Assembly (NCBI RefSeq): GCF_028858725.1
Contig: NC_084763.1
Location: forward strand, 52,522,152-52,586,151
Direction of reading: 5' to 3'
DNA length: 64,000 bases
DNA from: Colius striatus
Lineage: Eukaryota; Chordata; Aves; Coliiformes; Coliidae
Shown here: piece after piece, positions 38,101 through 50,100 of the stretch
How positions within the stretch are numbered: position 1 is the stretch's first letter
How the letters are laid out: every line of letters begins with the position of its first letter
Program-made: the position numbers and the translations under genes
The notes under the pieces: model-generated
The model's database searches: none
What the model was told of the DNA's origin: nothing
The model's input: only the letters and a program-made list of their open reading frames with translations

Positions 38101-41100
38101 AAGGGTGATGGAACACTGGAAGGGACTGCCCAGATGGGTTGTGGAGTCTCCTTCTCTGGAGACATTAAAAACCCACCTGAACAAGTTCCAGTGTGACCTA
38201 CTGTAGGTGGTCCTGCTCTGGCAGCGGAGTTGGACTAGATGATCTTTCGAGGTCCCTTCCAACTCTTTGAGATTCCGTGCTTCTGTGAACCTGAAGCACA
38301 ATGTTGGAGAAATCAATGATTGTGCTAGCTGTCTGTAGCATTTCCAGCTCCTTTTGCTGTTAGCTGATATGCTGCTACAGATTTTATTTTTCTCTTCAGA
38401 ATTATGAACAAAGCCATCCAACACATCTTCTGAGCTTTTTCTTTCAAGCAACCAAAATCTTAGTGTGGTCGTGGCCTTTTCTCTCTAATCGTTGGACTTC
38501 TGCCCCAATATATAAAATAATACCTCAGTCTATAGAAAACACTGACTCTTCACTCACGGGTTTGTTGCTCAGCCTTTGTAGAAATGTTACTGAAAGTGAC
38601 CAACACAGTCAGCTATGAATGAAAGTCTTTTGGAGCAGCTGACTTCAATATGGTAGATGCGTCTGTATTAGTTTGAAAATAATCATTCTTTGTAGCTTAT
38701 TTAGAGTCATATACTGCTAGTAAGTTCTGTAGTGAGGAGAGGCTTTTCTCAAAAACTTCTGTTCAGGGCAGTCCTAGAGAATCTGGAACCTTGCCTGAAA
38801 ATGCTTAACATTACCCATAGGTAGCATTAATTAGCAAAATGTTTGGAACATGCAAGATTTTCCTGTGTTGTATTTGGCAGTACTGTGAAGAACCGGTTAC
38901 CCGGCAGACTTATTGTTGCTTTAGAAATTTATATGGACCAGTTGTAATGAAATTATTTACAGCAACATCCCCTATTTAATTACTTATTGGTATTATTGTC
39001 CCCTTTTCAAGCTTTTAGAGGCTTAATTACAATTCGCTGCTATGCTCATAAAGATCACTTTCATGGTTTAGCTAGAAACATGGCCAGTAAATGATTTCCT
39101 GATCTTTATTTTCTGTAGTAGTGTTGAAATATTATATTTTGTTTTGAAGACAAGCCCATGTTGTTTCTGAAGTGGCTGACTGGGTGGGTAGATGAGGGAA
39201 AACAGAACAACCTCAGAATTATTTCTGGTAACTATGATGAACAATCTGGTTTTGTAAACTTAAAAATTTTTGTTTCACTTCTCAAGGTGAAGCAACATAA
39301 ATATTTAAGTGACTTTATTCTTTCAGAGTTGACTGAAAGATCTCTTGCTTTGCTTTAGCATGAAACAGATAAACTCCCTTTTTTCCTGGTGTTTTGCACA
39401 AATTATTGTGCTGCTCCCAAATAAAACTGAAGTTTAAATTGTTTAGATATAGCTGAAAACACTGTAACTTGTTTTGCTTGTTTGTTGTTTGAAGTAATTA
39501 GAATAATACTGTGTGGCAACTTCTTAATTTGCTGTTATCAAGTTTTTAACTGTTCAGCAGGAGTGTTCCAAAAATAATACCAAATGTGTAGTAGAGGAGG
39601 AGTAAGATGTGCTTTATCCCACATACATGATCTGGAAGTATGAATTTCTTGAGGTTATCGTGGTTTCAATCCGTAATTTTTAAAAGATTTGTTTACATTT
39701 TTGCATTTATATAATATAATTCTTATTATGTCAGCATGTCAAGAATTTAATGTTTGTGTATACTTAAAACAGATATTTAGCCATGTCTCTTCCTTCCCCT
39801 TAACCAAGAGTTAAAAATAAACCTGTAAAACAATGGCAATATGAGGAAATTCACTGGCAGTAATCAAGCTGGAAGGTAATCAGAGGAATCAGCTTTGATG
39901 TGACCATGTCTTAGAAGTAGTTGTTGGAAAACTTAAAAATGAGAAAATAATAAGAGGACTTTTCAGAAAAAGTCTTCCCTGTGAATAATAAAAGCACCTT
40001 GCTTTGGCAGACAAGAGACCATGGAAACTTTGGTCTTGCATTAGAGGATAATATCAGCTTCCTTAAAATATTGTTTCAAAGCTGAATTTTCTCAAATTTT
40101 GAGATTTTCCCCTTCCCCTCCATTGGTATTTTTCTTTAATATTCACTACTGGCCCAAACTTTTATACAGCATTATTATAGCCTCATGTTATAAAAATGAA
40201 ATTTTAAAATTGAAAATAATAGTTTGTAATAAAAGGCCTGTCAGACTAATTACAGTATTGCATTAATTATTGTCTTATTTCAGCTCTGTTCCTCTCACAG
40301 CTAATTCAGATCTTGCTTTTGGGCTCTTTTTAATCCCTATTGACACTGTAATTTTGAGAAAATATACAGGGGAACATTATATTTAAAAACAGGAAATAAA
40401 AATTGTCAGATAAACAGATAATTTCTAAAATAGTATCATGGATGTATTAGTAACAGAATGCAAGTAGTTCTGTTTAAATGTGATGCATTGTGAATCTTCT
40501 GATGAGTGTAACACTTTATATGCTAGATAATACAACTCTTGAAACCTTCCATTTCTGAATGTCATTATAGTAGGTATTAAATAGTCATTAATTCAGATTT
40601 GTGCATCATGCAGCTAAGTTAGTAAATCGTTAATGCATTTTACATTGCGTATTTTTTTCCTCAAACAATATGTGCAATTCTTGTAAATATTAAAGGGTAG
40701 ATTGATGTCAGTGTTACAGTGTAGCTTCAAGACTGCCATTTGAAGCTACTTTAGAAAAATACAATTCTTTAGATACACTGAAGTTGAATAGAAGTCCTAT
40801 TAATGTTGGATTACACGTAAATAAGGGAAGAGTTCATAGCAAGTTGTGAGTTTGGGAAACTGAGCGTGATAATTTGCTGAAATGATGTCTGTCTTGAAAA
40901 TGTGCAGATGCAATAATTTTCAGTTTTTATTTGAACTTTTAAAGGGTGAAGAAGATGCCAGGGTTAGTTTTTTAAGCAAGAAAATGTTTAGAAGTTGTGG
41001 CAAATATCATACTAGTAGATGTACGGTAATAAAGGAAGTTAAAATGAAAGATGAATTGCACTGAATGAATGTTCAGGCATTTAGGCTAGGCTAGTTTCAT

Positions 41101-44100
41101 GGTTTGGTTGTCAGACATGTCAAATTATGTTGCCTTAGTTTCTCCACTTGCTTTGGTGTCATAACATCATAACAAAGTTCTTGGAATTAATTTCTGACAG
41201 TTTCTTTTGTTTTCCTTTCTCAGGATGCTTCCTCTGCAGACATTCGGAAAGCGTATCGAAAACTGTCGTTAATTTTACACCCAGACAAGAATAAAGATGA
41301 AAATGCAGAAACACAGTTTAGGCAAGTAAGTGCAATGTGGGGGATTAAAAGTTTTAGGGAAAATAGAATCAGATATTTTTATCTTTTGAAATGACTAAAT
41401 TGAACAATGAATTAACATTTTTCCTGATGTAGCTCGATTAAAACCAAATATGCTTCTATTTTTAAAGTTGTTAAATAACTCAGGTTTATTATTTATGTGT
41501 ATATTAAAAAATATGTGAATAGAATACTTAGACTTACACTCTTAAAAGGAAAATATATTTTTCGCTATAGCTAAGACTGTCTGTAAATGTTTCTTTGAAA
41601 AAAAATAGGGAAAATCTTTTATCACTTCTCAGTGCCATCATATGTCGGCATAATTTAATTAAAATAGTTATTTTTTATTATATATTTACACCTTTTGAAT
41701 ATTTTCAGAGTGAAACCGTGAGACTTTTAATTTGCTTTGCCTTTAAAAAATGTGTCTCTGATGTCAAAATACAGGCTACTTAATTTCAGTAAGACGTTTA
41801 GGGTGAAAAATGATACCTTTTATTTTTAATGTGTAACTAAGACAAGATTCAAGTTTGAAAGATCTGAGGAGAGGGAAAAAAAAATCTCTCCTAGAAGTTG
41901 CTTGTTTGCATATCTGATGATACTCTGTATACGAAGTTCATTATTTCCTTTGTATACTGAGTTTGCTTCTCAGTTGTAGGGAACAGTGAAAACTAGCAAA
42001 TGTCATTAGTTGTCAGGTGTAAAATATGATACTGTATATATTCAAACTTTATAAACTCAATCCTAAAGTAAACTGTTTTGTTTGTTCTTTTTCTACTTTT
42101 TCTGATTTAGTTGGTGGCCATCTATGAGGTTTTAAAGGATGAAGAAAGGAGGCAGAGGTGAGTTAATTTGCACAACTTCTTAAATAAAGGATTCATGCCA
42201 GTGGTATGTATTTTTGTGCAATATACTGGTTGCCCTTGAAAACTAGTATTTGAAAGAACTTTAAAAGCTAGCTGTTATTTGGAGTAAATTCTTTAACAAA
42301 ACAATTAGATCACTTTTTGTTGAGTTGTGTCAATTATCATTGCTTGGCTTATTAAAGCTGTGGTTGATAATATAGGCTACTGTTTCAACCATCAGTCATA
42401 ACTCACTGTATCAATAAAGGTTTGTTGCATGATATCTAGGGATTATTTCCAGTGTATGTCATCTTTAATATTGGTTTCTGGTGCTTAGTTCATTGTTTTT
42501 TCTTTGAGACGTAATAGCTATAATACTGTAAACTTTTTATATAGGTAGCTTTTAAAATTTTCTGTTTTAAGTGAATGACTAAAGTAATTATCAAAAAACT
42601 GAGACACTGAAAAATTTTTGCTTTTGGATTGGAGTTTAGTAAATCACCTTTTGGACTACAAATGTTTAAACAGGGCTTCATGAGATCTCTTGAAGATTTT
42701 TTGGCTTTCTAGATGTTTTGGCAGGAGTCCAGGTTTTATAGTACAGATTATCTGCTTTTTGATAGTCCTCTGTTGAAGTGTCATGAAAATGTACTTTGTG
42801 GAAGTCCTTTTGGAAATTTGGAGGTTTTTATTTCACATCTCACAGGAGAAAAAGTTTTAAATGTTAAGTGCTTTAATGTTAAATGAGTTATTGCCAAAAT
42901 TTTCCCACCTTTTTGTTTATAACGTTGCTTACATAGGCTTTGTGATATTGCCTCTCTGGAACTTAGTTCCAGCATGGAACTTCCAGGAGTTTCCTTGTGA
43001 CTGTCATAACAGCTTTATGCATGGAGCTGTGATACAGTAGCTTGTAAAAGTCATTTTAAGCCTTGTATACATTATGAATGTGACCCAACTGACCCAACTT
43101 GTTTGTGAGAATATTAATTAGTGGGGCATGGTAATTACAAATGAGAACTTAAAGCAGCAGTAGATTGTTTTAGCTTAGGTGGATTTCATGATTAGTAGTT
43201 TATTTTGTACATAGATAAAGTTGTCTTTTTTCAATGTGAATGTATAGTTGATACTGTTTCTATAGTTCATTAAATGTCAATATAGTGTGTCAAATAGTGT
43301 TTACCTTCAGAGAATAGTCTGGAAATAATGTGCAGAGTTTAGAAATAACATGTAGATTAGCAGAGCTATATGATCTCATTGCTTTGAGAAAACCTTTATT
43401 GATCATTTTTATTACACAGTCTAATGATAAACTCTCAGTTGAGCTTGCAAATGGAGATTGGTCTGTGCTGTTTCCTATAAGGTATTGTTGTAGTGTGTCT
43501 TTAAAACAAGTCTTAGCTAAGTGTGATAGGAACTGCTTCTCTTGTAATGCTGTTTCTGTTGTAACTCCTGAAACTATACAGCAAGGGGGAGCATTGTTGC
43601 TTTTTGGGAGCTTCCTGATGAAGATGTTGATATTTGGCTATGCATTGAATGAGGTGATGGACCTAGTGGAAGAGGCTCAAAGTTTACCATCATACCCATG
43701 CCCTGGAGAGAAGTTACGATGCAATTTTTGTCTCTCAGGGCTTACCAACAGAGTTTTATACTGATTCCAGCTTATTTGGGTCTGCTTAACAAGACTTTCT
43801 GCTACATTTTTCTTTTTCCTTTTTCATTTTTTCCTTCCTCCTTGGCAGTATGCTGTACAGTATGTTTCTGAAGTAACTCAAAGACCTGATGGGGTGAGGT
43901 GAAAATGAATTGATGAGGAATTTTGTCAGTTTAGCTGGGGAATCTCTTCACAACTGGACGCCTGAATGTTTTGGGGCATGGCATTACATGACTTTGAGAA
44001 GAGTGAGCTGCAGGCTTCCGCTTCTATGTGATGAAGTCAGCCATACCCACCTCTTACTGTTCATATGAAAAAGTGGTGTAATTCAGCATTGATCCTGGTG

Positions 44101-47100
44101 TGTGTACAGAGAGTGGAATGAGTAAAGTAAGGAATAAGGTCCTGCACTGTATGAATGACTTAACTCATTTTGAAACAACAAGACTGTGTCTAGTTACATC
44201 CTTTCTCCATGTCTTGGTGAATGTGAGAGGTGTAGTTTGTGCAAATGTACAGAATCAGAGTTCTAAAATGTCAGATCTGTGGCCAGCTATATGTAACTGT
44301 TTTTATAAAACCTTTGCATTTTCATATTTATCATAGATTATTATAGTTCCTCTACTGACAATTATAATACAGGGCTTTATAAATAAAATGTGGTTTGTTT
44401 TTTTTTGAGAAAGTGATATAGTTGCTTTGAAATATACTGATAGTAGTACTACAAATATAATAATATTACCATGTTAGTACTTTTCTCATACACACTTAGA
44501 TTCATAATAAAAACATTCTAATATTTAACATTAAACATACATGCAGTATTGTTTAATATAGCAGTGTTTAACATTAAATTAAACATTCATGCAGCAGAAC
44601 ATATTTTATATTTTGTATACACCCTGCAGAGTGTGTGAGATTTGACAGAAAAGTTGATCTTTAGGATAGATAAAGATAGGTGCATTTCTTTTAAGGGCAT
44701 TTATTGGTAAATCAACTTGACAATGATAAATCTTATTAGTCTTTGACTATTTTTAATTTATGAAAAACTAGATCATTTTATGCACTTCAATTAATTGTAA
44801 TTGGGCAAGAATCTCAGATTTTAATTTCATTGTTTGTTACCATTTTTAAAGAGATTTTTTTACCTGCCAGGCCTATCCTTTGTAACAATGGGCTTGATTA
44901 TAGGGAGCATTTGCAGAGGAATCAAGGTACACTTGTTTAGTATAAGGAAGGTGTTTATCTTGGCTCTCATTATAACTAAATGTCTGTATTCATAGGTATA
45001 AATTGTTCTAGCTGATGCTGCACTGGATGTCTCTGACAGCTTGAGGGGGAAAAAAGCCCCCTAAAATAAAAAACGCCAGTGCAGTCTTGTAGTTCAAAGC
45101 AGATCTCATTAATTCGAGGTTATAGTATATAAACTATATCACATCTCTGAAATTATTTGAAATACAAAATGCAGTGGCTCTCTTAAAGGGAAAAGTAAAT
45201 TATAATTACATTAAAATAGATTAGACTGTAATTAGCTACTACAGTTAATGGGTTTTTTCTTCCAATGTAATTGATTCCACAAAGAGCTCTAAAAATTTTT
45301 TTTTACTGCTTTCTATGTACATATGTCTGAGGAAAACGTACTGCACAAGTCTTTTTCTTTTTCAGCTTGCTTTTTTTCCTTACATGGAGTAGCAATTAAT
45401 ACAGTAGGTTGCCAAAAGAAGGATGCTTTGTAATTAAATTTTGAACGTAGTTCTTAATGCACATAGATTAACTATCTTTCATAGTTATTATAGATTCCTA
45501 TAAATAAATTGTTTAATGAGAAACTTGCTTTTAATTAAACCACATCCTATGTTTGGAAATCAAAATTTAAAACTTATGGGAAGCGTCTGAGTTTAGTTGG
45601 ATCATTTTCCGGTTGAAAACCTAAAAATCATTGATATCTTTATTTTTCAAATACGGAGCTTAATTACTATTGAAAGCAGTGATTTATCTTTTAACAGTAT
45701 ATATTCTAAAAAGTGGGTTATAATAGAAGCTATCTTCCCTTAAAATGGCCAGTCGTGTGAGCCATAATGCTCATTGATAGTAAAATCAATAGAGCATTGA
45801 TTCTGAGACTTAATCCTTGGAGACTGTTGTTCAGAACAGCGGACATAGCCTAGTAAATACAGAGTGCTGTTTAAAGTGTTTAATGCAAGAGACTCTGCTG
45901 TCTTAATTTATTTTTTCTTAACAGATAATTTATAACACAACGTGGTCACCAAACGTTAGTTTGCAATCTTGTTTTACATATTACTATATTGTTACCATTA
46001 GCATGTTATGGACATTATTTAATCAGTGGCCACGTTTTCAGTATATCAATTAAGGCTTGTGCCGTAGTGTCTATGAAAGGCAAATGCTTAATAAATGTAT
46101 AGTAGTACTAAAAAAATTCTTGCTTGATTCTACATGTGTTTCTCTGAAGATCACAAAGGAACAATATCTTTTGTGAAATCTTGTCATCAACCTAATTTGT
46201 TTAAAAATGACTTTGTTTCTGAAGTATTTTGGCTTATATTCTAACAATAAAATGCTTGGCAAATGCATGTTTATTTTTTACATGCTAAAACTTCTTTAAC
46301 AAAAAGTTCAGTAGAAGTTGTAGTTTTGAAATAATACCCTAAGCAGTTTTTCTAAACAGAGTTTGTGTTAAGGCATCGTTAGATAATTCATTCTGACTTA
46401 CTGGGAAAGGAAAAAATTACTCAAATTTTACAATAACAGATATTACTCTGAGCATTCACATAATTGTCACTGAAGATGGAATTTTGTAATATGAGTTTTA
46501 CTTTTGGTAGCATTCAGGACACTGCAGAATCCTGGCTTGTTAAACCTTTTGCATAGAAATAACGATGCCAAGTTGGAACAAATGTTTTCTCAGAAGTCAG
46601 CTTTTCTAGATGCACTGAACTGGAGTATATTTTAAAACTGAAAATCATTGCCTCTTTTTGTGCTTAAAAAAATGGATTTGCTCATGGAATTTTTTTTTTG
46701 TTAGTACATCTCCGAGGTATCAATTTAATAACTATCAAAGTAGCTAGTGCAGTTGTTGCATTTAAATTGATTTACATGTCAAGACTGGCAGCTTAGCAGC
46801 TGCGCTATTATTCCTGGATCGGTCAATTTACTTGAGAAAAACCTACTACTGAGTTCTACTGACCTGCATGACAATATAGGCCCTATTTCTATTCCTGTAA
46901 TTAGGCCTGCGACTAACTCAGAATATTTTTAATTAAAATATTTTGGTCAATGTGTTGCACCAAATTAGGCCTTTCAGTGCAGATTTAATTCTGGAAATGG
47001 TGTGATTAGAATACGTAATGAGGGGTGTTCAATTTAAGATTAACAGGTTGTGCGTCTTGAACATACAGGTTTTTGAGTTTACTGGAGAGATTTTTGTTGG

Positions 47101-50100
47101 AAACTTTGCTCCAAAAAGTTAACAAATAGTAAAATTTGTTTTGCATGTCTGTGGTTGATTTTTAAAATGATAATAACGTACTGTAAATAAAAGACCCCAG
47201 ACACAGGAAGATATTTTCAAGACATTTGTGCAAAGAAAAACTGACAAACTGTAATAAAATGATTTCTGTGTGGCTGGTAATGTTAGTAAAATTAAACAGT
47301 TTTGAAATAGATTGATTTTGGAGACAGCTTTTCAAACAGAAAATCAAAATCATCTAACTGTGGTGAACTTTGTTTTCTAACATCGAAATCAAGCTTTGAA
47401 CTTAAATTCATCTCTGACACAGAATGGATGTTAAGTCTGGCAGCATTTTTACCTAATGGTTGTCAGTGTTTCTAAAGGACAAAAAACCACAAAGGTACCT
47501 CTCTCCTCACTTTGACACTTGTGATTTTAATTTGTAAAAGAAAAAAAAGGTTTTTAGTGTTTGAGACTTTTGTTCTTTGCTACATATTTAAGAGTTTGTG
47601 GATGTTGTTTACTTCTATATTGAAGACCTGCCTGCTGATTACTAGGCAGGTAGAACCCATCTACAGTTCTAGAAGTCCGTTATTTCAGAAGTGAGTGAAC
47701 TGGGATGGGTGCAGTTGTTTTGTGGATTTTTTTGTTGTTGTGTTGTGGGTTTGTTGTGGTTGGTTTGTTTGTTTTTTCTCAGAAGACTAGATACATTTCC
47801 CCAGCGTTTGGTTCTGGATTCTGTTTGTTTCCACATGCAAGCAGCTGACAAAGCAAGGCAGTGCTTTATTTTTTTAAAAATAAATTACTAAATGATCTTT
47901 TGTGTATTATTCAAGCTGTCCATGGATTATCATTTGTTTTGTTTTATAATTGGATGGTTTGGCTTATTTCATTTTTAGCTCTCCATGAAAGCCTGTTATA
48001 TTTGCTACTGTAGGTATGATGATATTCTGATCAATGGACTACCAGATTGGCGACAGCCTGTATTCTACTACAGGCGGGTGAGAAAAATGAGCAATGCTGA
48101 GCTGGCATTACTCTTGTTCATTATTCTCACAGTGGGTCATTATGCTGTGGTTTGGTCAATCTACCTGGAAAAACAGCTGGTAAGTATTGGTAATAAATCA
48201 AACTTACTTCAATTATTAGTATTGAATTTCCTGCAGAAGTTTTCATGTTACAGGGATCTCTCCCATTTCCCCTGTTTTGAATTTTGATTTTTCATACATT
48301 AAAAGGATTAGAGTTCAAATGGTGATAATTGCAGAATGAGATACGCAACGTATCAGAAATAGTAATCTAAAAACTACTTATCTAGAATTGGTAATAAATA
48401 GCAAGAGATAGTCCTGTGATTTTTAACTGGAGGGAAGAAGAGAAATAAAAACTCTTCCATCACCCATTGATGCAGGATCATATGTTACTGTAGTCATGTC
48501 TATGTTTTTTCTAAATACCATTTAAAAATAGTCAGGTTTTATTCATTTAAAACTAATACTTGCTTTGCCTTTGTTCTTACCTAAATGCTTTTGTTTTATT
48601 TGGGTTTTTGTTAACAGGATAGGCATTGGTAAGCAGTATAAACCACATTTTTCTTTGATATTTTACTTTTTGTCATATACAAATCTATTGCACTTAGTAG
48701 ACTAGAAAAAAAAACCGTAAGCATAACTCGAAATATATTCATACATTAGCATCTATTTACTTTTTTTTTTATTTTGCACTGCATTATTGAAGTTGATGAA
48801 TGAGAAAGGAGGCAAGTTGAATGCTTTCTTCTCTTAGAAAACTTTGATTGCTATGGAGATACACATGAGTGACAGAACTGGACTTCATGTGTGTTTAAAG
48901 ACTGGATACCATGGCAACAGTTATTGTTAAGATAGATCATTTTACTTAATCATGTAGGACCCCTAGATACATTTGCATAAACGCTACTCTACTGTTTACC
49001 CTTCACAGAAGAGTCCCAGTAACATTTGTGGTTTACATGTTAATGATAACCTGTAACCGTAGTTCTTTCTACACCAAGGATGAACTACTTAGCAGAAAAA
49101 AGAGGGAGAAGAAGAAAAAAACAGGCAGCAGGAGTACAGATGAAGCCAAACTTGCTACTCTAGACAAAAACGAAAGGTGGGAAGGACCTCTCTTGTTTTC
49201 CACATTTTAAAACGTTTTATCATCTACCGGTTTAGTTCTGTCATTTGCTTCTTGCTTCTTTGAAATGGTATTGGAAAAATGACTGTATTTGTACTAACAG
49301 CCATTGTTGATATAAAATGTGCCAGTGTAGATGTGTTTTCAGGTTTTGAAATAAGTGTAGTGTTTATCCAGCAGATCAACAATAATGGAAAGATTAAATC
49401 TGAGTTAATGGTATCTGGCTTATAGAAGGATATTATTTCTACAAGTTGATTTTAGAAGATTTTACAACTTTTTCTGTCTTTGAAGATTCTTGTCTTTCAT
49501 TACAGTTAACAAATTTAAATTTATTTAAGCTTTAGTTTATTACCATACCAAGCAAGGAGTTTTTATGGGGGTTTTAATGCTTGTCTGATTTAATGCTTTT
49601 AATCTGATTAACTTAAAAACAAGCATGTTGGTAAATGCTTCTAGCACCATTGTTTGTTAAGACACACATAGAGAAATAGTGACTTTCAGGACACTCCAGA
49701 AGATACCACCATTTCTTGTATTGATTCATAGAAAGAAATAAAAGGTTTAAATAGTTCACACAGCAGGGGCATGAACTGGATCAATGCAGGATGGAGATCA
49801 GAGACCATTCTGCCTGTCGTCTTTCCTGATGACATCAGTGAGTAATGCTTCAGTGAACTTCAAATGACATTAATTTTTAAGTTATTGTTTTGTTTATGCT
49901 ACAATCTTTATATCTGGTTGTCAGCACTTGTGACACTTGGTTGAGCCTTGATGTTTTTTCACTTTTGGTTTGTTTGGTTTTTTTTTACTGAAATGTCTAC
50001 AAATTTATTTCTTGAAGAAAAGAGATGAAAATACAGCAATTATTAGAAGTTTTCTGCTATTTCTTTTGAATGAAATATTCAAACTGTCTTTAATATTATG

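Larger units (their letters stand above)
42158..48013 (+). other. DNAJC1: Intron 3 (5856 bp)
   Basis: GTGAGT donor; acceptor TTTGCTACTGTAG. It contains a 144-codon open frame at 43330-43764 without a recognised domain, a small tandem duplication at 44524-44594, TAAT-rich sequence at 45110-45545, AATTAGGCCT direct repeats at 46899 and 46963, and a T/G-rich tract at 47714-47778. Confidence 0.8.
48180..49078 (+). other. DNAJC1: Intron 4 (899 bp)
   Basis: GTAAGT donor; acceptor TTTCTACACCAAG. It contains two RFX X-box-like motifs at 48847-48860 and 48905-48918. Confidence 0.85.

Noticed and set aside
37984..38451. A 155-codon minus-strand open frame
   Set aside because: Most of it is the antisense shadow of the CR1 ORF2 fragment on the plus strand.
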